Counted from the stretch's first letter, positions 18,202 through 26,850 are shown. The stretch: DNA of 64,000 bases from Sphingomonas sp. IW22 (GCF_041321155.1 NZ_JBGGWB010000001.1:868001-932000), one strand, 5' to 3'. Translations and numbers: made by a program. Notes: generated by a model from the sequence alone, not told the origin.

Positions 18202-19358
18202 GGATCGCGCCGATCGTCGCGACGGCGGCGCTCTTCCTCGCAACCGCTCCGGCTTCGGCCGGGGCGGTCCGCGATGTGAAGATGGAGATGCTGGCCGAGC
18301 GGCTGTTCCCCCTGTTCGGCGCATTGGCCAGCCAGCCCGAACGTCAGGCGGCGCTGATCGCCCGCTCCGAAATCGCTGCACTGATCGCCGCGCGGCAAGC
18401 GGCACGCGCGGCCTGTGGCGACGACCTGTCCTGCATCGCGCGGGCGGCTTTATGGTCACAGGCGGATGCAACGGTGCTGACGCGCGCACTGGCGGCGACG
18501 CCGGGTTTGTCGACGCCAGGCGACGATGCGGCGGCGCAGGCAGAGCGCGAGATTGCGGGCATCAATGCCATCGTTCGCACCTATGCGCTGGGCCAGTTGC
18601 CGCCCTATCCCGAAATCGACGGTGCAGGCATGCTGGACCCGCAAGAGGCCAATGCACGGTTGCAGGCGGCGGTCTGGCTGGCGCGCGCGCCGCGCGCAGG
18701 ATCGCTGGCGGCGCTGGACCCCAGTGTCGAGCTGGCGCTGGCGCTGCTGGACGCGCATGACCGCACCGACGCGATCGGCTTTGAACCGATCGACCGTGGG
18801 CCGAACGCACCGGCGATGGAGCGCGCGCGCACGCTCGACTGGAGCGCCTATCGCTATCCGGCGATGATCGTCACCGGCGTCGGCCCCGAAACGCCCGACA
18901 TGCCCATCAGCGCATTCGGAAAATATCATCTGCGGCTGGCGGCGGAGCGGTTCGCGCGCGGTGATGTGGGCGTCATCATCCTGACCGGCGGCCGCGCCCA
19001 TCCCCGCGCCACCCGCTTTGCCGAGGCAAAGGAGATGCGCGACGCACTGATCGAACGATACAAGGTGCCCGCCGCCGCCATCGTGATCGAACCTTATGCC
19101 CGGCACACCACCACCAATTTGCGTAACGCCACCCGGCTGATGATGGCGATGGGTGCGCCGATCGACCGCGATGCGCTGATCGTCTGCAATCCGGGTCAGA
19201 GCGAGTATATCGCCAGCGCCCGCTTCACCGCCCGCAACCAGCAGGAACTGGGCTATCAGCCCGGCCGAATCGGCCGGCGGCTGTCCCCCACCGAACTCGC
19301 ATTCCGCCCCTCCCCCCAATCGGTGCGGATCGATCCGCGCGACCCGCTCGACCCCTGA
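18198..19358 (+). CDS. YdcF/ElyC-like (DUF218) protein with signal peptide
   Basis: A 386-residue protein with an N-terminal signal peptide (about residues 1-23, ending ASAGA) and a C-terminal DUF218 domain (about 220-350). The domain shows VTGVGPETPDMPISAFGKYHLRLAA, IILTGGRAHPRATRFAEA, and the EPYARHTTTNLRNA motif, all typical of YdcF/SanA proteins. The role of the family is poorly defined; some members act in envelope integrity. The start is GTG at 18198, overlapping the TonB-receptor stop as GTGA; a second in-frame GTG at 18195 is equally possible. Its coupling to the receptor suggests it acts on the imported substrate or its uptake. Confidence 0.8.
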   Translation: MRIAPIVATAALFLATAPASAGAVRDVKMEMLAERLFPLFGALASQPERQAALIARSEIAALIAARQAARAACGDDLSCIARAALWSQADATVLTRALAATPGLSTPGDDAAAQAEREIAGINAIVRTYALGQLPPYPEIDGAGMLDPQEANARLQAAVWLARAPRAGSLAALDPSVELALALLDAHDRTDAIGFEPIDRGPNAPAMERARTLDWSAYRYPAMIVTGVGPETPDMPISAFGKYHLRLAAERFARGDVGVIILTGGRAHPRATRFAEAKEMRDALIERYKVPAAAIVIEPYARHTTTNLRNATRLMMAMGAPIDRDALIVCNPGQSEYIASARFTARNQQELGYQPGRIGRRLSPTELAFRPSPQSVRIDPRDPLDP

Positions 19359-19383
19359 ACGCCAGCCACAACGGAGCCAGCCG

Positions 19384-20376
19384 ATGCGCCCCTTGTTTTT
19401 TGCGACCATTGCCGCGCTGTCGGCGCTGACCCTTGCGCCGGCCCCGGCGCTTTCCTGGGGCGGGACCGCGCACTCGGTGATCGATCGCGCCGCGATCGAG
19501 GCGATCCCCGATGACGGCCCGGTCTTTCTGCGCCGCTATGCCGATTACATCGCGGCATCGGCATCGCTGCCCGACAGCTGGCGCGGCAATTCGGAAAACT
19601 TCTCGAAAATCGCAGAAGACCCGAACCACGGATGGTTTCGGGAGCAATTCACCTTTGTCCGTCCGATCCCGCGTTCGCGTCACGAGTTCGTGCTGGCGCT
19701 GTTCAAGCAACATCAGCGGATCAAGGCGACCGATCCCGCCACCGCCGCGCGCACCAATGTGCGCTGGGCGGGCACGCTGCCCTATGCCGCAATGGAGGCA
19801 TATGAGCGACTGATCGTGTGCATGCGCCATGTCCGCCGCGCCCGGGCGGAGGGCGGCGACGCCAGCGTGCCAGAACAGCATTGCGCGTTCCACGCCATCC
19901 GGCTGGGTCACTATATCGGCGACGGTGCGCAACCGCTTCACGATTCGGTGAACAGCGACGGTTGGCGCGGGGACAATCCACACGGCTATACCACCGATCG
20001 CTCGATCCATGGCCGGTTCGAAAGCCGCTTCGTCGACGGCATCGGTCTGAAGGTCGGCGACATCGCGCCGCTGATCGACGCGCCCGGTCACCGGACGGGC
20101 GACATGTTCGATGCTGTGCTCGCCTTTCTGGACCGCGCAGGCGACAAGATGGAAACGGTCTACAAACTGGAAAAGCGCGCCGGATTCGCCGATTTCAGCG
20201 ACAGGGATGTGCGCCGCCTGGTCTATGCCCAGACGGCGGCAGGCGCGACGATGCTGCGCGACATGCTGTGCCGCGCATGGACCGAAAGCGCAAAGCCCCC
20301 GGCAGAGGTGGTGCCCAGCCCGCTCGACTTCGACAATCCGCGTTTCAATCCTGAGACCGGATCGGCACCCGGCTGA
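19384..20376 (+). CDS. S1/P1-type nuclease-like zinc enzyme, exported
   Basis: A 330-residue protein with a signal peptide cleaved before WGG, so the mature N-terminus is Trp, as in S1/P1 nucleases where it ligates zinc. Further ligand positions fit: WGGTAH (H6 of the mature protein), HYIGDGAQPLH (H-x3-D-x5-H) and IHGRFES (H-x3-E, where D is usual). This fold, shared with zinc phospholipase C, hydrolyses phosphodiesters of nucleic acids or lipids. It would work in the periplasm. It follows the YdcF-like gene by 25 bp. Its 3' end overlaps the convergent transporter gene by 32 bp. Confidence 0.75.
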   Translation: MRPLFFATIAALSALTLAPAPALSWGGTAHSVIDRAAIEAIPDDGPVFLRRYADYIAASASLPDSWRGNSENFSKIAEDPNHGWFREQFTFVRPIPRSRHEFVLALFKQHQRIKATDPATAARTNVRWAGTLPYAAMEAYERLIVCMRHVRRARAEGGDASVPEQHCAFHAIRLGHYIGDGAQPLHDSVNSDGWRGDNPHGYTTDRSIHGRFESRFVDGIGLKVGDIAPLIDAPGHRTGDMFDAVLAFLDRAGDKMETVYKLEKRAGFADFSDRDVRRLVYAQTAAGATMLRDMLCRAWTESAKPPAEVVPSPLDFDNPRFNPETGSAPG

Positions 20377-21772
20377 GGCGTGCGGCACGGCGGGTGAGCG
20401 CGACGATTACCCGCCCGTGACGAGCGTGTCCGATATCGAAACGCCGCAGCAACAGGACCGCGCCGATGCACCCCGCCAGCGGCACCCCCAGGCCGACCGC
20501 CAGCATTCCCGTCCGCACCGCTTCCGCCTGGACCTGCCCCGGCACATAACCCAGCCAGCCCAGCGACCAACCGATCAGGACGCTCCCTGCCGCGCCGCTG
20601 GCCTTCACCGCGACAAGATAGCCCGCGAACAGCCCCGTCTCCATCCGTCGCCCGTGGCGCCAAGCGACGAAATCGACCGTGTCCGCCAGCAGCCCCCAAG
20701 GCAGCATGTAGACGCTGGCAAAGCCAAAGCCGATCACCACGGCACAACCGACAAGCATGTCGGGTCGGTCGATGCACAGCGCGAACAGGATCAGCCCCAG
20801 CGCACTGACGCCATAGCCCGACGCCAGCAACGCGCTCTTGTCCAGTCGCCCGGTCAGTGCGGTCCAGCCGAGCACCCCCGCAAACTGGCCTACGGTCAAC
20901 GCCAGCAACAGCGACCGGGCCAGATCCGGGCGATCGAGGACATAGGTACAGATATAGATCAACATCCGCCCGAAACTGGGCATCGCCAACCCGGTGATCA
21001 GCGCGATCAGCATCATACCGATGACCAGCCGGTTGCGAAGAGGAATATCGATCCCGTCCCTTGCCACGCCTGCCCCATGGCGAAGCGCGGCGGGTCGGGT
21101 AGTGGCGCTGCTGAGCAACATGGTCGCGACGAACAGCGCGCCGCCGACAGAACCGGTGATCGCCAGACCCTCGAACTGCCCGTCGCGTGCCGCCTGTTGC
21201 ACCAGCGGCGTCAGGATCATCGCAACCGCCAGCGAGGAGGCACAGCTGAACAACAGCCGATAGCCCGAAATGCGACCGCGTGTGCGGCTGTCGCTGCTCA
21301 ATTCGGCCATCAGCGCATTGTGGGGCACATCGATCACGGCATAGGCGCCGCGAAACGCCAGCAGCGCCAGCGCCAGGATCAACCCCTGCCGCACGCCAAG
21401 TGCCGGCAGAGCGTAAAGGCTGGCAAATGCCAGCCCGCACGGCACCGCGCCCACCGATACCAACCAGCGATAACCACGGCCAAAGCGCCGTAACCTAATC
21501 AGCAAGGTTGCGGCAGCGAGATCGAAAACGAGGTCACCGGCCACCGCCCACAACATCAGCGTCCCCGCGGCCGCGGCGTTCAGGCCCAGCAGGTCGGTCA
21601 GCAGGAACAGGATCGTCAGATCGGCCCCGGCAAAGACGATGCCCTTACCGAAATTGCCGGAGGCGTAGGCGAGCAACCGCACCTCGCCGCCCAATCGCGC
21701 CGCAGGGATCGACCGTGCGATGCGGCTCCGAGCGCGGCCGGGGTGAAATGGAATCGTGGCGGTAAAAAACAT
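20345..21772 (-). CDS. GPH-family (MelB-like) MFS transporter
   Basis: A 475-residue membrane protein with about 12 predicted helices. Features of the glycoside-pentoside-hexuronide:cation symporter family are visible: LLAYASGNFGKGIVFAGADLTILFLLTDLLGL at the first helix (spread over about 32 residues), YAVIDVPHNALMAELSSDSRTRGRISGYR after helix 4, and the later YMLPWGLLADTVDF segment. Such carriers import sugars or glycosides with Na+ or H+. ATG 21772 was preferred; an in-frame ATG at 21823 would add 17 residues. With the ROK regulator and TonB receptor it could form an uptake route across both membranes, though it is on the opposite strand. Confidence 0.85.
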   Translation of the reverse strand: MFFTATIPFHPGRARSRIARSIPAARLGGEVRLLAYASGNFGKGIVFAGADLTILFLLTDLLGLNAAAAGTLMLWAVAGDLVFDLAAATLLIRLRRFGRGYRWLVSVGAVPCGLAFASLYALPALGVRQGLILALALLAFRGAYAVIDVPHNALMAELSSDSRTRGRISGYRLLFSCASSLAVAMILTPLVQQAARDGQFEGLAITGSVGGALFVATMLLSSATTRPAALRHGAGVARDGIDIPLRNRLVIGMMLIALITGLAMPSFGRMLIYICTYVLDRPDLARSLLLALTVGQFAGVLGWTALTGRLDKSALLASGYGVSALGLILFALCIDRPDMLVGCAVVIGFGFASVYMLPWGLLADTVDFVAWRHGRRMETGLFAGYLVAVKASGAAGSVLIGWSLGWLGYVPGQVQAEAVRTGMLAVGLGVPLAGCIGAVLLLRRFDIGHARHGRVIVALTRRAARLSRVPIRSQD

Positions 21773-22671
21773 CTGTACTGGGGACGCCCGGACTTGCGGT
21801 TCCGGAGCGTCGTACCGCGTCAATCTTTCAGCAATGCGACGCGCAAGCGGGACACTTTTGGCGGCGCCCCAAGAGCGGGCGGCGCGTCCGACCTGAGGCG
21901 AAGCGGCGACGCACTGGCATCGGTGCCAGCGGCAAGACCGAGCGTATCAGTCAGCTTTGAGGGCGAGGCGATCACAAGCTCTGCTGACGCCGGTGCCAGG
22001 GCCGCGCTTCATTTTGTGGATAAAGTTGTGGACATCTGCGGCGAGTATCTGTGGACGCCGATCGACGGGGATATGTACTCTGGGCAAGGCGAACACGCGC
22101 CTCCTAGTACCGACGCTGGCGCCGGCGCACCGCATGCTCGTGTGGATAACCCTGTGGGTATATATGCCAGCCGAGTTGTGGGCCATTATCTAACGCAGGC
22201 CGTTGGCCGAGACCAACCTAGCGAGGACGACGCCGCTATGCGCGCTTGTGGATAACTGCGTGAACATCCCTGTGGTAATTTTGGGGATCCGATCGACGCA
22301 GGGTCATCTTCAAGGCTCAGCGACCTCACACCCCGCGATGGCGGCACGGCCATTCGCGCCGTGCATAGTCATGTGGATAAATCGGTGGACTTGGTGTTGG
22401 CTGATCTGTGAGCGACATCGGTGAACGCTCACTGCTAGCGGCCCCGCGACCGGCTCATGCGCTTTGATATGCTGAAGACCCCAAGCGGCACTCGCTCTTG
22501 TGGATAAGGTTGTGGGCATGTGCGTTGGCTATTGTGTGGGGAGACGATCAACGCGCGTTCGCGGCGGCAATCCGCCCACGCCGCCCTAGCATGGCGCCAC
22601 TGCTCCGCCTTTGCGAATGGTCCTGTGGAAAACCATGTGGACTTCCCTGTTGGCGATTGCATGGACTGCGA
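21773..22671. other. gene-free 0.9-kb region: candidate oriC or DnaA-binding (datA-like) locus
   Basis: No convincing gene occurs between the transporter start and the LysR stop. The right-hand two thirds hold an ordered array of DnaA boxes. Perfect TGTGGATAA (TTATCCACA on the other strand) occurs at 22015, 22141, 22247, 22372 and 22499, and TGTGGAAAA at 22624. All lie in one orientation, at intervals of 126, 106, 125, 127 and 125 bp. Bacterial DnaA binds TTATCCACA, and clusters like this are found at replication origins and at DnaA-titrating or inactivating sites such as E. coli datA. No long AT-rich unwinding element is obvious; the left part (21773-22010) holds only a CTGGCA/TGCCAG hairpin at about 21917-21932. 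Alphaproteobacterial origins are usually not next to dnaA, so flanking genes do not decide. Confidence 0.7.
22015..22668 (+). repeat. six diverged ~125-bp tandem units with 12-bp-phased DnaA boxes
   Basis: Each unit starts with a strong box (+0). A second box follows exactly 12 bp later: TGTGGACAT 22027, TGTGGGTAT 22153, CGTGAACAT 22259, GGTGGACTT 22384, TGTGGGCAT 22511, TGTGGACTT 22636. A weaker third box lies at +35/36 in most units: TGTGGACGC 22050, TGTGGGCCA 22177, TGTGAGCGA 22407, TGTGGGGAG 22535, CATGGACTG 22660. At about +24, units 3-6 show another degenerate match (for example TGTGGTAAT 22271, TGTTGGCGA 22648). After the third box most units keep a version of CGATCRACGC (22059, 22290, 22544). 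The rest of each unit is diverged, so selection appears to keep the boxes and their phasing. Confidence 0.8.
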
Positions 22672-23577
22672 TCAGGGCAGGTTCGCGGCCAGAAACTCTA
22701 CAAACACCCGCACACGTGCGGGCATGTTCGCGCCGCCGACGAATACGGCATGGATCAACTCCACATCGCCGGGATTGAAGCGTTCGAGGATCGGCGTCAG
22801 CCGCCCGTCCGATAACTCCCGCGCCACGCTGAACGTCCCCACCCGCGCGATCCCCAAGCCATAGGCCGCGAGTTGCCCCAGGGTTTCGCCGTTATTGGCC
22901 TCCAGATTGCCCGTCACCGTCAGCGAAAAGTGCCGCCCCTTGCGCAGGAAAGGCCAGACCGGCTCGGCGCGCCGAAAGTTGAAGTTCAGGCAGTTGTGGC
23001 GGAGCAGGTCCTCCGGTGTCTCCGGCTCTCCAAACCGCGCGAGATAGTCTGGGGATGCAACGATCACCCGGCGCGTCTCGCCCAGCTTTCGAGCCGTCAA
23101 ACTGCTGTCGGGCAAAGGACCGAAACGCACGGCAACATCGGCCTCCCCCGCCGCGACATCGACCAAGGCGTCGGTCAATGCAATGTCGACCAATATGTCG
23201 GGATAGAGTGCCACGAACCGATCGAGCAGCGGCACCACGCATAGCCGCCCGTGCGACAGGGCAGCGCTGACGCGTAGCCTGCCGCGCGGTGCGCCCTGAT
23301 CCGCGATCCGTTGCTCGGCATCATCAAGATCGGTCAGAATGCGCCGCGCCGCCTGAAAATAGGCCTGCCCCTCAGCCGTTAGCGTCAGCGCGCGTGTGGA
23401 GCGCAGCAGCAAGCGCACGCCCAGCCGTTCCTCGATCCGGTCGACCGCGCGACTGACTGCCGATGGGCTCATGGCAAGCGCACGCCCCGCTGCGGAAAAG
23501 CTGCCATGCTCGATAATGGCCGCGAACAGGGCCAGCGCGCGCGCCCGGTCCGCGCCGCCCTTCATCTTTGCGTCCAT
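22672..23577 (-). CDS. LysR-family transcriptional regulator
   Basis: A 301-residue regulator. Helix-turn-helix at about residues 10-65 (FAAIIEHGSFSAAGRALAMS, PSAVSRAVDRIEERLGVRLL) and a LysR substrate-binding domain of the aminoarabinose/CrgA-type group (AALSHGRLCVVPLLDRF, VAVRFGPLPDSSL, HNCLNF). It is divergent, with an 87-bp gap, from an MFS efflux-type gene, the usual arrangement for a regulator and its target. Start ATG 23577 was preferred over an upstream ATG at 23598 because the conserved region begins shortly after it. Confidence 0.9.
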   Translation of the reverse strand: MDAKMKGGADRARALALFAAIIEHGSFSAAGRALAMSPSAVSRAVDRIEERLGVRLLLRSTRALTLTAEGQAYFQAARRILTDLDDAEQRIADQGAPRGRLRVSAALSHGRLCVVPLLDRFVALYPDILVDIALTDALVDVAAGEADVAVRFGPLPDSSLTARKLGETRRVIVASPDYLARFGEPETPEDLLRHNCLNFNFRRAEPVWPFLRKGRHFSLTVTGNLEANNGETLGQLAAYGLGIARVGTFSVARELSDGRLTPILERFNPGDVELIHAVFVGGANMPARVRVFVEFLAANLP

Positions 23578-23664
23578 CGCAAAAGTCCTTCGCGTCAATC
23601 GGCGCTATTCCAATGGGTGCGGCGCCGCCATTTGTGCACGAATATAGCAGCAGGAGCATGATTC

Positions 23665-24849
23665 ATGGAACACCGGCACACGGGCACGCTTGGCCTGCTC
23701 GCCCTGGCGGTCGGCGCGTTCGGCATTGGGGTTACCGAATTCGCGCCGATGGGATTGTTGCCCGTCATCGCCAATGATCTGGGCATCTCCATCCCGACTG
23801 CGGGATTGCTGGTCAGCGCCTATGCGCTGGGCGTGGTGATCGGCGCGCCGATCATGACCCTGTCCACCGGCCGCGTTCCGCGCCGGACGCTGCTGATCGC
23901 TCTCGCCGGCATCTTCACCATCGGCAACCTGCTGGCGGCTGTGTCGGACAGCTATGGGATGCTGATGGCCGCGCGCCTGATCACCTCGTTCAACCACGGC
24001 GCCTTTTTCGGCGTCGGATCGATCGTCGCCGCCAGCCTCGTCGCGCCGGAACGCCGGGCCAGCGCGGTTGCTGCCATGTTCATGGGGCTGACGATCGCCA
24101 ATGTCGTCGGGGTGCCGCTTGCTACCTGGGCGGGGGAGCATCTGGGCTGGCGCGCGTCCTTCTGGGGAATTGCCGCGCTGGGCGTCGCGACGATGGCGGC
24201 GCTGCGCCTGACGCTGCCGCCGCTGCCGGCACCCGCCAGCGGCGATCCGTTGGCCGAATTGCGCACACTGACGCGTGGGCCGGTAGTCGGCGCGCTGGCG
24301 CTGACCGTCGTCGGATCGAGCGCGATGTTCACCGTCTTCACTTATATCGCGCCAATCCTGCGCGACGAAACCCAGGCGTCCCTGGCCTTCGTGACCGCGA
24401 TGCTGGTGGTCTATGGGCTGGGCCTGACCGTCGGTAACTGGCTGGGCGGGCGCTATGCCGACCGTTCGGTCGACCGGACACTGATCGTCACGCTGGGCGC
24501 GCTTTCCGCCATCCTCGTCGCCTTTGGGCTGTTCATGGATCAGCCGATGGTCAGCGCGGTGCTGATCTTCCTGTGGGGCGTGGCCAGCTTCGCGCTCGTC
24601 CCGCCGCTTCAGGTGCGGGTGATGACCGCCGCCTCAGACGCGCCCAACCTTGCCTCGGCGGTCAATATCGGCGCCTTCAATCTCGGCAACGCGCTGGGCG
24701 CGGCCCTTGGCGGCGGCGTCATCGCGGCGGGCTGGGGCTATCCAACGGTGGCACTGGCAGGCGCAGCGACATCGCTGATCGGGCTGCTGGTCGTTTTGTT
24801 CATGGCACACCGCGCCAGAACCGCGGACCCGCAGCTCTGCGATGCCTGA
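23665..24849 (+). CDS. MFS transporter, DHA1/AraJ-like efflux family
   Basis: A 394-residue protein with 12 predicted membrane helices. It opens with LLALAVGAFGIGVTEFAPMGLLPVIANDLG, a stretch of about 30 residues typical of AraJ/YdhP-type sugar or drug efflux permeases, followed by TAGLLVSAYALGVVIGAP and the loop TGRVPRRTLLI. Such proteins export sugars or small toxic compounds with proton influx. Control by the divergent LysR protein is likely. It has no operon partner downstream: the next features are a sulfatase remnant and another MFS gene. Confidence 0.88.
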   Translation: MEHRHTGTLGLLALAVGAFGIGVTEFAPMGLLPVIANDLGISIPTAGLLVSAYALGVVIGAPIMTLSTGRVPRRTLLIALAGIFTIGNLLAAVSDSYGMLMAARLITSFNHGAFFGVGSIVAASLVAPERRASAVAAMFMGLTIANVVGVPLATWAGEHLGWRASFWGIAALGVATMAALRLTLPPLPAPASGDPLAELRTLTRGPVVGALALTVVGSSAMFTVFTYIAPILRDETQASLAFVTAMLVVYGLGLTVGNWLGGRYADRSVDRTLIVTLGALSAILVAFGLFMDQPMVSAVLIFLWGVASFALVPPLQVRVMTAASDAPNLASAVNIGAFNLGNALGAALGGGVIAAGWGYPTVALAGAATSLIGLLVVLFMAHRARTADPQLCDA

Positions 24850-24868
24850 AAACGGCTCTGGGCCGGCC

Positions 24869-24979
24869 TCAACTTTGCACAACCGTTGGGATGACGAAGG
24901 CGGGGTCCGCGACCAGATCGTATAGCTCCCGGTCACGCTTACCGGTCTTCTGTTCGGTCCATCGAACCAGCCTGTGACG
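24869..24979 (-). pseudogene. sulfatase C-terminal remnant (about 36 codons)
   Basis: Between two MFS genes, the reverse strand reads LVRWTEQKTGKRDRELYD then LVADPAFVIPTVVQS and a stop at 24869. The pattern RxTEW/RWTE-x-ELYDL-xxDP is characteristic of the C-terminus of type I sulfatases (iduronate-2-sulfatase-like). An in-frame stop (24980-24982) closes the frame upstream, and no AlkP-superfamily core or CxPxR active-site motif is present anywhere nearby. It is read as the tail of a deleted sulfatase gene, consistent with the broken sulfatase-activating gene 1.4 kb away. The remaining part of the 24850-25083 gap shows nothing else. Confidence 0.6.
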
Positions 24980-25083
24980 CTACGTCAGAGGCGCGACCAC
25001 CATGCGTGCGTGCAAATCCACGCGTTTGCCTTTACCGCACATGGTCCGGATGCTCGCGAGAAGGCACAGGGGATGGAGTTTGC

Positions 25084-26361
25084 ATGAGTGAGGCGCCAGA
25101 CATCGAAACCTCGACGGTGCGGCTGGTTTCGCGTCGCTTGCTGCCCCTGCTCTGCCTTGTCTACCTCATCGCCTATATCGACCGGCAGAATGTGTCCTAT
25201 GCGAAGCTTCAGATGGCCGAGAGCATCGGCCTGAGCGAGGCGGCCTTCGGCCTGGGTGCCGCACTGTTCTTTATCGGATATTTCCTGTTCGAAGTGCCCA
25301 GCAACCTGCTGCTGACCCGCGTCGGCGTCGGCAAATGGTTCGCGCGGATCATGATCACCTGGGGCGCGGTGACGGTCATGCTGGGCTTCACGCCGGGTCC
25401 GGTCAGCTTTTACGTGTTGCGTTTCCTGCTCGGCGCGGCGGAGGCGGGGCTGTTCCCCGGCGTGCTGTACGCGCTGACCCTGTGGTACCCGCATCGCTAC
25501 CGCGCCCGCGCGATCGGGCTGTTCATGATCGCAAGCGTGGTGGCGAACATGGTCGGGGCACTGATCGGCGGGGCGCTCCTGGACCTCGACGGCTGGCTGG
25601 GGCTGCGCGGATGGCAGTGGCTGTTCATTGTGACGGGATTGCCCGCAATGCTGCTGGCGCCGGTCGTGCTGATGGTCATTCCCGACAAACCATCGGACGC
25701 CAAATGGCTCGATGCCGCCGGTGCGGATTGGCTGGCCGGGGAACTGGCAGCGGAAGAGCGGACCTCGCGCGGGGATCACGGCTGGCGCGCGCTGGCCGAT
25801 TCGCGTGTCATCCTGCTCAGCGTGACGTTCGTGGGCTTTCCGCTCGCCGCCTATGGCCTCAGCTATTGGTTACCGACCATCGTCAGCGGATTTGGTGTTT
25901 CCAATACCGTGAACGGAGCGATCAACGCGGTGTTGTGGGCACAGGTTGGGCTGGCGCTGTGGCTGATCCCGCGCTGGGCGTCACGCCATCCCGACCGCAT
26001 CTGGCCGATCATCGCCTGCACCATGACCGGCGCCACCGCCCTGATCGCCAGCGTGCTGCTGCCGAGCCCGGTTATGCAGTTCGTCGCGCTGTGCATTGCT
26101 GCATCGGCGATCTTTGCCGGCCAGCCGATATTCTGGACGTTGCCGCCCCGCTTCCTGCGTGGCGCGGGTGCAGCGGCGGGCTTTGCGATGATCAACGCGA
26201 CCGGCAATCTTGGCGGATTCGCGGCGCAATCGCTGGTCCCACGGATCGCTGAGGCCAATGACAGCGCCCTTGCGCCAATGTTGCTGCTGGCTGCCGCCCT
26301 GGTCGCGGCGTCGCTGGGGGTAATGTTTGTGCAGCGCCGCTTGCCGCGCAACGCCGGATAA
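25084..26361 (+). CDS. MFS transporter, anion:cation symporter (ACS) family
   Basis: A 425-residue protein with 12 predicted helices. The ACS signature is clear: YLIAYIDRQNVSYAKLQM in helix 1, GYFLFEVPSNLLL in helix 2 and GAAEAGLFPGVLYALTLWYP in helix 4. Family members carry organic anions such as hexuronates, tartrate or phthalate. ATG 25084 is preferred over an upstream in-frame start because it follows a GGGGATGGAG sequence and begins the conserved region. It is flanked by a sulfatase remnant and a broken formylglycine-generating-enzyme gene, so it may be the surviving importer of a lost sulfated-compound pathway. Confidence 0.88.
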   Translation: MSEAPDIETSTVRLVSRRLLPLLCLVYLIAYIDRQNVSYAKLQMAESIGLSEAAFGLGAALFFIGYFLFEVPSNLLLTRVGVGKWFARIMITWGAVTVMLGFTPGPVSFYVLRFLLGAAEAGLFPGVLYALTLWYPHRYRARAIGLFMIASVVANMVGALIGGALLDLDGWLGLRGWQWLFIVTGLPAMLLAPVVLMVIPDKPSDAKWLDAAGADWLAGELAAEERTSRGDHGWRALADSRVILLSVTFVGFPLAAYGLSYWLPTIVSGFGVSNTVNGAINAVLWAQVGLALWLIPRWASRHPDRIWPIIACTMTGATALIASVLLPSPVMQFVALCIAASAIFAGQPIFWTLPPRFLRGAGAAAGFAMINATGNLGGFAAQSLVPRIAEANDSALAPMLLLAAALVAASLGVMFVQRRLPRNAG

Positions 26362-26369
26362 CGACCGCC

Positions 26370-26850
26370 ATGAAGCCAAAGCCCCCAACCGCGCGAGCCG
26401 CGTTTCCTCAGTCGGCAAAAGCCGATGTCACGCGTGATGGCATGAAATGGATTCCGGATGGTATTTTCACGACGGGATCGGAAAATTTCTACCCCGAGGA
26501 AGAAGCCCGACGGGAATTTCCGCACCACCGCAGTGGGTCGTTTTCCGGCCAATGGCTATGGCCTGTCGGACATGATCGGCAATATATGGGAATGGACGCG
26601 CGACTGGTACACAGCATCGCCGACACGCACATCTCGCTCGTGCTGCACGGTCGAAAATCCGCGCGGCGCCACGCTTCGCGACAGCCTGGACCCACATGGC
26701 GGAAACCGCGTCGGGCGAAAGGTGCTGAAGGGCGGTTCCCATCTATGCGCGCCCAATTATTGCCAGCGCTATCGCCCGGCGGCGCGCCATCCCCAAGCCA
26801 TTGACAGTCCGACCAGCCACATCGGCTTCCGCTGCATCAGCCGCGCCTGA
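26370..26850 (+). pseudogene. formylglycine-generating enzyme (sulfatase maturase) with internal deletion and frame change
   Basis: Frame one (from ATG 26370) reads MKWIPDGIFTTGSENFYPEEEARR, split here as the N-terminal start of an FGE-sulfatase domain. Just past 26500 the family resemblance jumps to another frame: TTAVGRFPANGYGLSDMIGN, IWEWTRDWY, then KVLKGGSHLCAPNYCQRYRP and the final SHIGFRC, ending at 26850. Intact FGEs are about 300 residues; roughly 190 between these parts are missing. The enzyme oxidises the sulfatase active-site Cys to formylglycine. Loss of the centre removes most of the fold, so this is non-functional. It follows the ACS transporter by 8 bp. Confidence 0.85.

Noticed and set aside
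17203..18489. 428-codon open frame antisense to the TonB receptor and YdcF-like genes
   Set aside because: Crosses two real genes on the other strand and shows no domain.
21743..22255. 170-codon open frame over the left part of the DnaA array
   Set aside because: No ribosome-binding site or known domain; the codons simply read through repeated TGTGGATAA boxes.
22015..22668. Array considered as CRISPR or as iterons of an integrated plasmid
   Set aside because: Units are ~125 bp, conserved only in short boxes, with no cas genes; no plasmid rep gene is adjacent. The boxes match chromosomal DnaA sites instead.
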